Part shown: positions 44,474 to 53,600 of the stretch, one piece after another
Layout: every line of letters begins with the position of its first letter
How positions within the stretch are numbered: position 1 is the first letter of the stretch
Source of the DNA: Gaiellasilicea sp963811885
GTDB taxonomy: Bacteria > Actinomycetota > Thermoleophilia > Gaiellales > Gaiellaceae
DNA: 64,000 nucleotides
Direction of reading: 5' to 3'
Assembly (NCBI GenBank): GCA_963811885.1
Contig: CAWETB010000015.1
Coordinates: 124,001-188,000 of the forward strand
Made by a program: the position numbers and the translations under genes
Notes under the pieces: model-generated
Seen by the model: only the letters and a program-made list of their open reading frames with translations
Told to the model about the DNA's origin: nothing
Database searches by the model: none

Positions 44474-46810
44474 CAGGCCTTGACCCTGATCGTCAATGTT
44501 CGCCGCCTGCCGTCGGCATCGATCACCGTCAGCCGGGCGAGGTACGTACGGCCGGGGATCAGCTTGGCCGCGCCGACCCGCGCCTTGAAGAGGTACGCGC
44601 CGGCGCGCAAGACCCGCGCGGCGGCCGTCGGTCGTGCCTTCGTCGATCGGATGCCCGCGAGCGAGCTTCCCGCGAGCAGTGTGATCGGCCGCGTCGAGGT
44701 CGTTGTCGTCAGGCGCCCCTCGAGCCGGGCGGAGCCGCCGAGCGAGAAGCGGACGGAAACGGTCGCGACGCCGCGCGCCCGCGTCGGCCGTGTCGGCGTG
44801 CCGGCCGCGCGGAGCGTGGGGCGGATGATCGTCGGGCTCCCCACCGCTGCCCGAGGCCCGACGACCGTGGAGACGCGGGCCGTGTCGTTCGCCGGCTGCG
44901 GGTCGGCCGGCTGTGCCGAGGAGACAGCCGCGAAGTCGAGCGTCCCCGGTTCGCGGACGACGCCGCTGATCCGCACCGTCGCAACGAGATCGCCGGCGAG
45001 GAAGTCGAGGTCGCAGCTGAGAGCGGACGTGCCGGAGCAGCCCGGGCCGCGGTCGCTCTGGCTGCCGGTGTAGGCGACCTGCGTCGGGAGCTGGACGGCG
45101 AGGAGCGCACGCGCAGCCGGGCCACCGAGGTTCCGGACCGTGACCGTGTACGTGATCGCGCCGCCGACGGTCGGTGCGGCCGGCGTCGCGCTCGCCTGGA
45201 CGACGAGATCGGGAGCGGGACCTCCGCCGCCCGACGGAGCGGGCGAAGCCGGGGGAGGCGGCGCCGACCGCGATCGCCTGCGTCGCAGCCGTCTTCCCCG
45301 CAGCGGCCGCGGTGACCGTCGCCGAGCCGGCGACGGCGTCCCGGAAGTAGACGCTCGCCGCCGTCGAGCCTGAGGCGATGGGGGTCGAGAGCGTTGTCGC
45401 CCAGGGTCCGTCGGGGCTCGCCGAGAGCTCGGCTGTCGGCGAGGACGACGAAAGTGCGACGTCGACCGGGACGCCGGCCGTGTAGGCCGTGCCGGCGTTC
45501 GTCTGGAGCTCGACGGTCAGCGGCGTCGACGCGGCGCCCGGCGCCACCGTCTGCTCCGGCGACGTGAACGCGAGGCGCGAGGGCTTCCACGCTCCGAACG
45601 TGCTCCAGGCGGCCGTCGCCGCCGCGCCGGCGAGGCTGCCGCTGCACCAGCTCGCGCCGCAGGCAGCGTCCGGGGTGTCGCCCGAGTCGGCGATCGCGGC
45701 GGCGAGGCGGACGAGCAGCGCGTCGGTCTGCGCGTTGAAGTCGGCGGTCGGGATGGCGGCCAGGTTCTTCGGCGCCCACGCGTAGCCGAAGCGGCCCGTG
45801 GCGGCCGAGCGCATGGCGTATGTCTGCGCCGACGCGTAGTCCTCCATCAGCTCGACGGGCACGTCGGTCCAACCGAAGGCGGCGTCGTAGCGCCAGGCGG
45901 CATTCGCGAGCGGGCTCGAGAACGCGGCCAGGAAGCTCCGCGCGGCGTCCGCCGACGGCGGCGCGACGCCCGCGAGGGCGGTCTGGTGCTGGAGGTACTC
46001 GTTCAGCCGGTCGCGCCGCGTCTCCCGAGCCGCACCGGCGACGGCGTAGTTGCGGACGTCGCCGTAGACCTCCTGCGACCAGTCGCTGGCGAACCGGCTC
46101 AGGTCGCTCCAGAAGGCCGCATCCTCGTACCAGTCCTGTAGCCGCGCCTGGTAGAGGGAGAGGTCGGTCGTGCCCTGGCCGATCCCGGCGACGAAGACCG
46201 TTCCACGAGCTGTCGGCAGCACGCCGTCCCCGTCGTAGAGGCCGTTCAGGAACGCCCGCATGTTCGCGCGCGCGTTGCCCGTGCCCTGCCGAACGGCCGA
46301 CGAGAGCTCGTTCAGCGCCCACGTGTCGCCGGCGGCGACGTCGTAGCCCGTGGCGGCCATGCGCCGCCGCGCCTCGACGCCCGCCTGGTACCAGGAGTTG
46401 CCGGTCGCGGCGACCCAGGCGGTCCAGCCGGTGACGTTGATCTCCGCGAGCGCGTGGAACGCCGGCCCGAGCGCGCGGATCCGGTTCGCCTCGTTCGGAC
46501 GCAGCTGCGACTTGTCGGCCGCGAGCGGCGGGACGGAGATGTAGTACTGCGCGCACGGCGACGCCGTCGCCGCCAGCTTCGTCGTCAGGCGCAGCCAGTC
46601 CGTCGCCGCGTAGAAGACGGCGCGGAGCGGCCGGCAGTCCGCGGTTCGGAGTGCGTGAACGCGCGGCCGTTGGACGAGCTCGGTCCAGAGGCGCTGAGTC
46701 GCCGCGGGCGTCAGCGATCGAACCGGCTGCGGCGACGACGCAACAGCCGGACCGGCGATCGCGAGTACCGCGACCACACCGGCGCACAGCACGAGCAGTC
46801 TCCGCACCAC
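44473..46810 (-). CDS. large secreted protein with a C-terminal DUF11 domain (frame interrupted)
   Basis: About 778 residues. A GTG start with GGAGGGGG upstream leads to signal peptide LLVLCAGVVAVLAIAGPAVA. The first 430 residues are a helical domain rich in Trp, Tyr and Asn (WTELVQRPRVHALRTADCRP, WYEDAAFWSDLSRFASDWSQ) that I do not recognise. Next comes an Ig-like strand region (LTVELQTNAGTAYTAGVPVD), then a Pro/Gly linker where the frame shifts near 45263. A DUF11 (CARDB-like) domain follows (GGAITYTVTVRNLGGPAARA), and a last domain ends TYLARLTVIDADGRRRTLTI. The domain order is coherent across the break. It is extracellular and probably wall-associated. Confidence 0.68.
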
Positions 46811-46855
46811 GAGAACCCCCTCCAGGCCCGCGAACAACGGGCAGAGTAGCCGGAC

Positions 46856-47449
46856 ATGCTCGAGCTCGATACCCCGCACGGCACCGCACGAGCCCACCTG
46901 CACCCGGCCGCCGAGCCTCGCGCGGCGCTCGTGCTCGGGCACGGGGCCGGGGGAGGGGTCACCGCGCCGGATCTCGTCGCGGCCACGGCCGCCGCGCTCG
47001 CCGCCGACGTCTCCGTCGCGCTCGTGGAGCAGCCCTACCGAGTCGCGGGGCGGCGTTCGCCGGCGCCGGCCACGCAGCTCGACACCGCCTGGATCGCGGT
47101 CGTCGAGCAGCTGTGCGACGGTCCGCTGGACGGCCTGCCGCTCCTCACGGGCGGTCGCTCGTCCGGCGCGCGTGTCGCCTGCCGCACGGCCGCTCCGACC
47201 GGTGCTCGCGGTGTCGTGTGCCTCGCGTTCCCGCTGCGCCCGCCCGGACGGCCGGACGCTCCCAGCCGGCTCCCGGAGCTCGAGGCGGTCACGGTGCCGC
47301 TGCTCGTCGTCCAGGGCCAGGGCGATCCGTTCGGCATCCCACCTCCGTCGGAGCTGCGAACGGTCGTCCTCGTGCCGGGCAACCACAGCCTCCGCAACGC
47401 CAAGCCGGTGACCGAGGCGGTCCAGGGCTGGCTTTCACAGCAGCTCTGA
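46856..47449 (+). CDS. KANL3/Tex30-type alpha/beta hydrolase
   Basis: 197 residues: LELDTPHGTARAHLHPA, ALVLGHGAGGGVTAPDLVAA (oxyanion loop), EQPYRVAGRRSPAPATQLDT, then LTGGRSSGARVACRTAAPTG as nucleophile elbow with the catalytic Ser, VQGQGDPFGIPP with Asp and VPGNHSLRNAKPVTEAVQGW with His. All triad residues are present. The family is a dienelactone-hydrolase relative with unknown substrates. It is divergent from the DUF11 gene and 12 bases upstream of dinB. Confidence 0.78.
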   Translation: MLELDTPHGTARAHLHPAAEPRAALVLGHGAGGGVTAPDLVAATAAALAADVSVALVEQPYRVAGRRSPAPATQLDTAWIAVVEQLCDGPLDGLPLLTGGRSSGARVACRTAAPTGARGVVCLAFPLRPPGRPDAPSRLPELEAVTVPLLVVQGQGDPFGIPPPSELRTVVLVPGNHSLRNAKPVTEAVQGWLSQQL

Positions 47450-47454
47450 CTATG

Positions 47455-47468
47455 CGAACATATGTTCG
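47455..47468. promoter_or_regulatory. perfect LexA (SOS) box at the dinB start
   Basis: CGAACATATGTTCG is a 14-bp perfect palindrome that fits the Gram-positive/actinobacterial LexA consensus CGAAC-N4-GTTCG. It spans the ATG at 47462 and ends at the GTG at 47468, so bound LexA would block initiation of dinB. Confidence 0.85.
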
Positions 47469-48658
47469 TGTCACGACGGGCGACGATCCTGCACGCCGAC
47501 CTGGACGCGTTCTTCGCGTCCGTGGAGCAGCGGGACGAGCCGCGGCTGCGGGGGCGGCCGGTGCTCGTCGGCATGGGGGTCGTGCTCGCGGCGAGCTACG
47601 AGGCGAAGGCGTTCGGCGTCCGGACGGCGATGAGCGAGCGCCAGGCGCGGCGGCTCTGCCCTGACGCCGTCGCCGTCAGGCCGCGCTTCTCCGCCTACGT
47701 CGAGGCGAGCAAGGCCGTCTTCGAGGTGTTCGACGACACGACGCCGCTCGTCGAGGGGCTCTCGATCGACGAGGCGTTCCTCGACGTCCGCGGGATGGAG
47801 CGGGGGTTCGGGACGCCTGTCGAGATCGCCCAGCAGCTCCGGCGCGACGTGCTCGAGCGGGTCGGCCTGCCGATCACGGTCGGCGTCGCCAGGACGAAGT
47901 TCCTCGCCAAGGTCGCGAGCGCGGTCGCGAAGCCGGACGGGCTGCTGGTCGTGCCGCCGGACAAGGAACTGGCGTTCCTGCATCCGCTCCCGGTCGAGCG
48001 GCTGTGGGGCGTCGGCCCCGTCACGGCCGCGAAGCTCCGCGCGCGCGGGATCGCGAAGGTGAGGCAGGTCGCGCTGCTGCCGGAGCCGGTGCTGGTGTCG
48101 ATGCTCGGCCGCGCCTCGGGCCGCCACCTGCACGCGCTCGCCCACAACCTCGACCCGCGCCCGGTGCGGACGGGCCGCCGGCGCGGCTCGATCGGCTCGC
48201 AGCGGGCGCTCGGCCGAGCGCCGACCTCGGCAGAGGCGCTCGACGCAGCGCTGATCGGGCTCGTCGACCGCGTCACGCGGCGGCTGCGGGCCGCCGGACG
48301 CGTCGGCCGCACGGTCGTGCTCCGGCTGCGGTTCGACGACTTCTCGCGGGCGACGAGGTCGCACACGCTCGATCGGCCCACCTCGCAGACGCACACGGTC
48401 CTCGCGACCGCGCGAGGCCTGCTCGCGGCGGCGACGCCGATGATCGAGCGGCGGGGTGTCACCCTCGTCGGGGTGGCGGTCGCCAACCTCGAGAACGACC
48501 ACGCGGTGCAGCTGATGCTTCCCTTCGATCCCCGCAACGACGGCGCGCTCGACGCGGCGGTCGACGAGGTGCGCGCCCGCTTCGGCTCCGAGTCGCTCAC
48601 ACGGGCGGTGCTGCTCGGCCGCGGCGAGGGGATCGCGATGCCCTTGCTGCCGGACTGA
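47462..48658 (+). CDS. dinB: DNA polymerase IV (Y-family translesion polymerase)
   Basis: 398 residues. Palm motifs TILHADLDAFFASVEQRDEP and GLSIDEAFLDV supply the catalytic acidic residues. Thumb and little-finger domains follow (ITVGVARTKFLAKVASAVAK, LPVERLWGVGPVTAAKLRAR, helix-hairpin-helix). The enzyme extends damaged templates with low fidelity. The LexA box overlaps the start, so it should be induced by DNA damage. The GTG at 47468 may be the true start, because the ATG lies inside the operator. The C-terminus (LMLPFDP) resembles a beta-clamp-binding peptide. Confidence 0.92.
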   Translation: MFVSRRATILHADLDAFFASVEQRDEPRLRGRPVLVGMGVVLAASYEAKAFGVRTAMSERQARRLCPDAVAVRPRFSAYVEASKAVFEVFDDTTPLVEGLSIDEAFLDVRGMERGFGTPVEIAQQLRRDVLERVGLPITVGVARTKFLAKVASAVAKPDGLLVVPPDKELAFLHPLPVERLWGVGPVTAAKLRARGIAKVRQVALLPEPVLVSMLGRASGRHLHALAHNLDPRPVRTGRRRGSIGSQRALGRAPTSAEALDAALIGLVDRVTRRLRAAGRVGRTVVLRLRFDDFSRATRSHTLDRPTSQTHTVLATARGLLAAATPMIERRGVTLVGVAVANLENDHAVQLMLPFDPRNDGALDAAVDEVRARFGSESLTRAVLLGRGEGIAMPLLPD

Positions 48659-48691
48659 CGCGTGAACCCGCGCCGGTACAGTGATCCCCGG

Positions 48692-49354
48692 ATGGACGGG
48701 ATCGAGATCAGTCGACGCAGGCGCGCGATCTACGCGGCGCTCGCGCTGCTGTCCCTCTTCTCCGCGGCGCTGATCGTCACGCGCTACGTCTACTCCAGCG
48801 AGCAGCTCTTCGGCGGCCTGATCTGGAACCTCTTCCTCGCCTGGATCCCCTTCGGGCTCGCGATCCTCATCTACGACCGCCACCGCGCCGGGACGCGGCC
48901 GTTGCGGCTGCTCCCGCTCGCAGCGCTCTGGCTTCTGTTCCTGCCGAACGCGCCGTACATCATCACCGACTTCAAGCACCTCGTCCCGAGCCCGGTCGTC
49001 CCGCTCTGGGTCGACATCGTCGTGATCGCCGCGCCGGCGTGGACGGGGATGCTGCTCGGCTTCCTCTCCCTCTATCTCGTCCAGGCGGTCGTGCGCAGCC
49101 TCGCAGGCCCACGCGTGGCGTGGGTGACGGCCGTCGCCGTGCTCGGGCTGGCGAGCTTCGGGGTCTACCTCGGCCGCGTCCTGCGCTGGAACAGCTGGGA
49201 CGTGCTGACGCATCCGCGGCTGCTCTCGGACCTCGACGTGGTCTTCGTCGACCCGCGCGCGATCGGGATGACCGTGCTCCTCTCGAGCTTCTTGACGCTC
49301 AGCTACCTGGTCCTCTACGCGTTCATGCGGCTGGAGGGCGTCGAGGAACGCTGA
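48692..49354 (+). CDS. DUF1361 family integral membrane protein
   Basis: 220 residues with six predicted helices: AIYAALALLSLFSAALIVTR, LIWNLFLAWIPFGLAILIYD, then LWLLFLPNAPYIITDFKHLV, the DUF1361 signature. Further helices end LSYLVLYAFMRLEG. The family has no known activity. TACAGT lies about ten bases before the ATG, suggesting a leaderless mRNA; a GTG at 48662 is the alternative start. It is followed by a terminator. Confidence 0.78.
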   Translation: MDGIEISRRRRAIYAALALLSLFSAALIVTRYVYSSEQLFGGLIWNLFLAWIPFGLAILIYDRHRAGTRPLRLLPLAALWLLFLPNAPYIITDFKHLVPSPVVPLWVDIVVIAAPAWTGMLLGFLSLYLVQAVVRSLAGPRVAWVTAVAVLGLASFGVYLGRVLRWNSWDVLTHPRLLSDLDVVFVDPRAIGMTVLLSSFLTLSYLVLYAFMRLEGVEER

Positions 49355-49356
49355 GC

Positions 49357-49381
49357 GGGGTGCGGCGCGTGGCCGCACCCC
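49357..49381. terminator. terminator between convergent genes
   Basis: GGGGTGCGGC and its complement pair perfectly around GCGTG, directly after the DUF1361 stop and before the convergent stop at 49393. Confidence 0.75.
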
Positions 49382-49392
49382 ACCGCAGACGT

Positions 49393-50302
49393 CTAGGGAA
49401 GCCTGACGACGTGGTAGGCCTGGTCGGTCGGCGTCGTCGTCCCGAAGCGCGCGTTGACGACGTACAGGCGGCTGCCTGAGCGGTCGATCGTCGTCGGGAC
49501 GTCGAGGTTGCCGGGATCCGTGATCGCGCGCACGAATGTCGCGGAGCTCAGATCGGGCGACAGCTCGAAGACCGCAACCTTGTTGTCGCGGTTCTGGACG
49601 ACGTACAGCGTCCGGCCGTGGAGGAGCAGACCGTCGCCGTTCGTGAGGTCGTAGCCGCCGAGGTCGATCGTCGCGGCGGCGCCGGTCTCGGGGTCGATCG
49701 TGAGCAGCTTGCGCGAGATGGTCTGCACGGCGATCAGCGTCTTGCCGTCCGGCGTGGCGACGATCCCGTTCAGGTTGAACTGGCCCGCGACATGGACGTA
49801 GTCGCCGCCGAGCGGAATCGTCGTCACCGGGCCTGGGCCGACGATGCCGCCGAGGCCGACCTTGTAGATGACGGGCCGCTGCGAGTCGGTGAAGTAGACC
49901 CCATCCTTCGTCACGACGGCGTCGTTGATGAAGGTCGCGCCCGGCCCGGTTGCGAGCTGGATCTCCTTCATCAGCGCGCCCGTCTTCGCGTTGTAGAGCA
50001 GGGCGTTGCCGAAGCGGGCGCCCGAGACCCAGAGTCGGTCGCCCTCGAGCTCGAGCCCGGTCGCGGAGCGCACGTTGGGCACGCCCGCGATGAGGATCCG
50101 CCCCGAGCCGGTGCGAAGGTCACCGGTGTAGACGGCGCCGGTTCCGACTGAGCCGACGTAGAACGTGTTCCCCGTTCCCGATCTCGAGCCCCTCGGGCGC
50201 GAAGCCGTCCGGCAGCGCGATCTTCTTCGGGAAGGCCTCCTGCGCCAGGGCGATGGGCGCCGCCAGCGCCAACAGGACGAGTGTCAACAGGATCCGTCGC
50301 AT
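49393..50302 (-). CDS. secreted SMP-30/NHL-type beta-propeller protein (frame interrupted)
   Basis: About 303 residues. Signal peptide ILLTLVLLALAAPIALAQEA precedes FPKKIALPDGFAPEGLEIGN. The frame then shifts near 50172 in a GGGG run, and continues NTFYVGSVGTGAVYTGDLRT and a series of propeller blades (GDRLWVSGARFGNALLYNAK, FNLNGIVATPDGKTLIAVQT, GRTLYVVQNRDNKVAVFELS). SMP-30-like proteins are lactonases or binding proteins; the metal ligands cannot be confirmed here. Similar proteins are annotated as superoxide-dismutase-like in actinobacteria, which the sequence does not support. Confidence 0.72.
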
Positions 50303-50462
50303 CCGTTCCCCCTCGTGTTGTTTTCCTTCTCTACCGCTACCCAGCCGGTTCGGATTCCGAGCATCCGGGCTGGGATCGACTCGTAAGGACTCCGTAAGGC
50401 CAGCACCCGGCCCCTCTGCTGTGTCGTTTACAAGTCGTAATCCTGACGAAAGGATCTCGACC
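50303..50462. promoter_or_regulatory. divergent promoter region between two secreted-protein genes
   Basis: 160 bases. AAAGGA precedes the rightward GTG. TTTACA (50427-50432) is a plausible -35 for the rightward gene, with TAATCC (50437-50442) too close to be its -10, so no confident pair is called. Confidence 0.3.
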
Positions 50463-51443
50463 GTGAATACGCGACGAATGCTGACGAGCTTTGGGATGGT
50501 GATCGCCGCCCTGGGGGTCTGGGCCGGCGCGGCCGTGGCCGCTCCGCCCGCCAACACGAGCGCTCCGACGATCACAGGGACGCCGAAGGTCGGCGAGACG
50601 CTGACCGCGCAGAACGGAACCTGGAGCAACAGCCCGACGGCCTTCCAGTACCAGTGGCAGCGCTGCAACGCGAGCGGCGCCGGCTGCGCGAACATCGCCG
50701 GCTCCACGGAGAAGACGTATCTGCTCACGCCCGCCGACTCCGGCCGGACGATGCGCGTCCGCGTGACCGGGATCAACGCGGAGGGCGCGGTCAACGCGCG
50801 CTCAGCGGCGACGACGGTCGTGGCGCCGAGTGCGGCTCCGCGGAACACGGCTCGGCCGTCGATCACAGGTGATCCCGAGGTCGGACAGGAGCTGACGGCG
50901 GAGGACGGCACGTGGACGAACACGCCGACGTCCTTCGCGTACCAGTGGCAGCGCTGCGACATCGACGCCGCCTCGTGCGTCGTCGTCGCCGGCGCGACCG
51001 GCAAGACCTACGGCGTCCGTGCGGCCGACGTCGGCTTCCGGCTCCGCGCGGAGGTCACCGCCCGCAACGCCAACGGCGCAGGCTCGGCGGTCTCGAGCTT
51101 GACCGGCATCGTCGTGCCGTCCGTCCCGGTGACGAACGCGCGCCCGAGCGTGAAGCTGATCTCGGTGCGCTTCCTCGGCGCCCGCGTGTACGCGCGCTTC
51201 CGGATCTGCGACGACTCGCCGCGGAACCTGACGATTCTCGCGACCGACTCGCGCCCCGGCAAGGCGTCGCAGACACGCCGGTTCACGACCCGGATCGCTC
51301 CGGATCCGTGCGGCGTCTACACCCGCAGCTGGGTGCCTGCCCAGCGCTTCCGCGGCAAGGGCCGGTACACGGTCACGATCGCCGTGCGTGACACCTCGGG
51401 CCGCACGAGCGCACCCGTCCGCAAGCTGTTCAGCCGCGGGTAG
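50463..51443 (+). CDS. secreted protein with two Ig-like YQWQRC repeats
   Basis: 326 residues from a GTG. Signal peptide: FGMVIAALGVWAGAAVAAPP. Two copies of an about 90-residue Ig-like unit follow: ITGTPKVGETLTAQNGTWSN with FQYQWQRCNASGAGCANIAG, and ITGDPEVGQELTAEDGTWTN with FAYQWQRCDIDAASCVVVAG. Each has a conserved Cys pair and ends in a GRTMRVRVTGINAEG-like strand. This repeat is frequent in Thermoleophilia surface proteins. The last 100 residues form another beta-rich domain (RFRICDDSPRNLTILATDSR). It is probably an adhesion or wall-binding protein. Confidence 0.75.
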   Translation: MNTRRMLTSFGMVIAALGVWAGAAVAAPPANTSAPTITGTPKVGETLTAQNGTWSNSPTAFQYQWQRCNASGAGCANIAGSTEKTYLLTPADSGRTMRVRVTGINAEGAVNARSAATTVVAPSAAPRNTARPSITGDPEVGQELTAEDGTWTNTPTSFAYQWQRCDIDAASCVVVAGATGKTYGVRAADVGFRLRAEVTARNANGAGSAVSSLTGIVVPSVPVTNARPSVKLISVRFLGARVYARFRICDDSPRNLTILATDSRPGKASQTRRFTTRIAPDPCGVYTRSWVPAQRFRGKGRYTVTIAVRDTSGRTSAPVRKLFSRG

Positions 51444-52303
51444 CGCCTCTGCGCAGCTCGTCCAGCGCCTGCGCCTGGACGTCGACCCGCTCGTCGCCGC
51501 TGAGCTCGATGGCGACGAGCGGGTCGCTTCGCTCTCGGACGAGGGCGAAGCACGCCGCCGCGTAGCCAGGTCCGCCGCCGCCGTGTCCGACCAGGAGGCC
51601 GTCTTCCCAGCCCGGGTCGGTCATGAGGCCGATCCCGTAGCTCGGCCGCACGAAGCCCGGAGCGTCGAAGCCGATCTCGACCGATTCCGTCAGCCGCGCG
51701 AGGTCGCAGAGCTCGCCGGCCGTCAAGCGCGCTCCAGAAGCGGTGTTGGTCCGCACTCGTCGAGATGAGCGTGCGGTGCCCGACCCAGCAAGGGTGGTAG
51801 CGGCCACGGACGTCCCGGCGTCCATCGCCGACCTGGTGGCTCCAGCCGGGAACCAGCGCATCGAGGTCGGCGAGCTCGAGCGCGAGCGACGTCTCCGAGA
51901 GGCCGAGCGGGCCCAGGAGCTCGCGCTCCAGAGCCCCCGCGAATCCATCGGCCGCCGTGAGGTCGACGATCTGCCGCACGAGCAGGAAGCCCGTGTTCGA
52001 GTACGCCCAGCCCTCGCCCGGCGCGAAGTCGGGGCCTCCTGCGAGCGACCGGGCGAGCAGCTCCTCGTCGCTCCACGGCTCGGAGGGCGTGTCGCGGACG
52101 GCCGCGGCGTACTCGGGGAGGCGGCCGTAGTCCGGGATCCCGCTCGTGTGGTTGAGCAGCTGCCGCAGCGTGGCGCGCGGCAGGCGCTCGTCGTCGATCC
52201 ACGTCGCGACGGGCGCCTCGAGATCGAGGTCGAGCCGGAGGCAGAGGACGCCGAGGAACGTCTTCGTGACGCTGTAGACGAGGTGGCGCCCGCGCTCGTC
52301 CAC
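51430..52303 (-). CDS. beta-lactamase-related serine hydrolase (several frame interruptions)
   Basis: The class C/DD-peptidase fold shows HLVYSVTKTFLGVL with the S-x-x-K nucleophile, LRQLLNHTSGIPDYGRLPEY, and GWAYSNTGFLLVRQIVDLTA with Y-S-N as the second motif. The frame changes near 51725, after which LTAGELCDLARLTESVEIGF and LLVGHGGGGPGYAAACFALV (third motif H-G-G) follow. Further N-terminal sequence, DCFMLRSSHTIAA in another frame, suggests two more shifts near 52305 and 52343 and a true start close to 52390. All three active-site motifs are present, so an enzyme is likely if the indels are artefacts; otherwise this is a pseudogene. Confidence 0.68.
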
Positions 52304-52430
52304 GCGGCGATCGTATGCGAGGATCGGAGCATGAAGCAGTCAAAGCTCGACCCGGTGCAGGCCGGGGACGTCGAGGGATCGCTCTCCGGGTAGCCGGGGC
52401 AGCGGTCTCCGGGGGGAGCGTTAGCGGCCA

Positions 52431-52899
52431 ATGCGTCTACTGCGTCGTCGAACGAAGCCGGAGCTTGCTCCGCCTGTCGTCCTGCCGTCGCTCGACCGGC
52501 TCGCCGGGCTGATCGAGCGGGTCGTCGAGCTCGTGGACGAGGTGGCCGGCGCGCGCCGCGGCGAACTCGAAGCGCCCTGCTCCGGTCGCACCTGCACCGC
52601 CCGCGCCGCCGCAGGTGTTCGAGCCTGTCGCGCCGCCGCCCGTCGTCGAGACGCGACCCGCCGTCGTGTCGACGCCTGCCGCTGAGCAGGGGTGGCTTGC
52701 CTTCGTCCCGTCGCCGGACGGGTATGCGCTCGTCCCGCGCCCGGGATCTCTGCCCGTCCCGGGCGACGTGCTGGAGCTCGACGGCGCCGCCTTCCGCGTC
52801 CTCCGCTACGCGCCCTCGCCGCTCCCGGGCGACCGACGCCGCTGTGCCGTGGTCGCGAGGGAGGAACCGCCGGAGCCGGAGCGAACCTCCGACGCGTGA
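52431..52899 (+). CDS. uncharacterised protein with a Pro-rich middle (frame interrupted)
   Basis: About 156 residues: MRLLRRRTKPELAPPVVLPS, a short amphipathic helix LAGLIERVVELVDEVAGARR, a Pro/Ala/Val-rich linker, and a C-terminal beta domain GWLAFVPSPDGYALVPRPGS with VPGDVLELDGAAFRVLRYAP. The frame shifts near 52577 within GCGCCC, between ELEA and PAPVAPAPPAPP. I recognise no family. It overlaps the next gene by GTGA and belongs to a three-gene rightward group. Confidence 0.5.
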
Positions 52900-53090
52900 A
52901 AGAGGAGAGCCAGATCGACGAGATGCGGGCCGCGCTGCGCGGCGACCGTGAGCGGGCCGAGCAGTCCCGGCAACGATCGACCGAGAACGTCTTGGGACTG
53001 ATCGAGCCTCGGGCGGACGAGCCTGTCGCCGAGCCGCAGCCGGAGCCGGAGGTCCGCCGCGGCCTGCTGGATCGCCTGTTCGGCCGGTAG
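52896..53090 (+). CDS. uncharacterised 64-residue charged protein
   Basis: VKEESQIDEMRAALRGDRER, then AEQSRQRSTENVLGLIEPRA, and a conserved-looking end RRGLLDRLFGR. The first half is a charged helix; the last residues form a short amphipathic cap. The GTG overlaps the previous stop, so the two are coupled. No family is recognised. Confidence 0.5.
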   Translation: MKEESQIDEMRAALRGDRERAEQSRQRSTENVLGLIEPRADEPVAEPQPEPEVRRGLLDRLFGR

Positions 53091-53105
53091 CGCTACCGTT
53101 GCCGT

Positions 53106-53600
53106 GTGAGGCGGCGCGAGCGCGAGCGGATCCTGCGGCAGGGGGTCGTCCTGCCCGAGACGCCGCGTGACCGTCGCAACCTCGAGGCGCTCGAGGCGGA
53201 CATTCGCGACAGCCCGCTGCGGGGGCGGGAGCTGGCGCTGCGGCTGCGCAACTTCCGGCCGGACGCCGGCAGCTATCTCGCCTCGCTCGGCGGGCCGCTG
53301 CCGTACATGGGGCGGCTGCGCGACATCGACGCGCTCACGATCGAGCACGAGCAGCGGCTGGCCTCGGCCTACGAGACGCTGGGCGCCGATCCGGAGGCGT
53401 GGCAGGCGCTCGCGCGCCGGTGGGACTTCGGCGAGGTGAACGAGCTGATCGAGCGGCACAACCGCTGGTACCCCGCAGAGTCGCGGCTGCCGATGGATCC
53501 GCGGACGGGCGACTACGCGCTCGTCAACGGGCGGAGCTACCGTCGCCGGCCACTGGACGCGTCGTGGGTGCTCGAGCGGTTCCCGTCGCCGCGAGCGTGA
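53106..53600 (+). CDS. uncharacterised conserved-looking protein
   Basis: 164 residues from a GTG: RILRQGVVLPETPRDRRNLE, LALRLRNFRPDAGSYLASLG, LRDIDALTIEHEQRLASAYE, FGEVNELIERHNRWYPAESR and YALVNGRSYRRRPLDASWVL. It is hydrophilic, Arg-rich and mixed alpha/beta, without a signal peptide or membrane segment. I do not recognise a family. Its last 77 bases overlap the opposing MFS gene. Confidence 0.5.
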   Translation: MRRRERERILRQGVVLPETPRDRRNLEALEADIRDSPLRGRELALRLRNFRPDAGSYLASLGGPLPYMGRLRDIDALTIEHEQRLASAYETLGADPEAWQALARRWDFGEVNELIERHNRWYPAESRLPMDPRTGDYALVNGRSYRRRPLDASWVLERFPSPRA

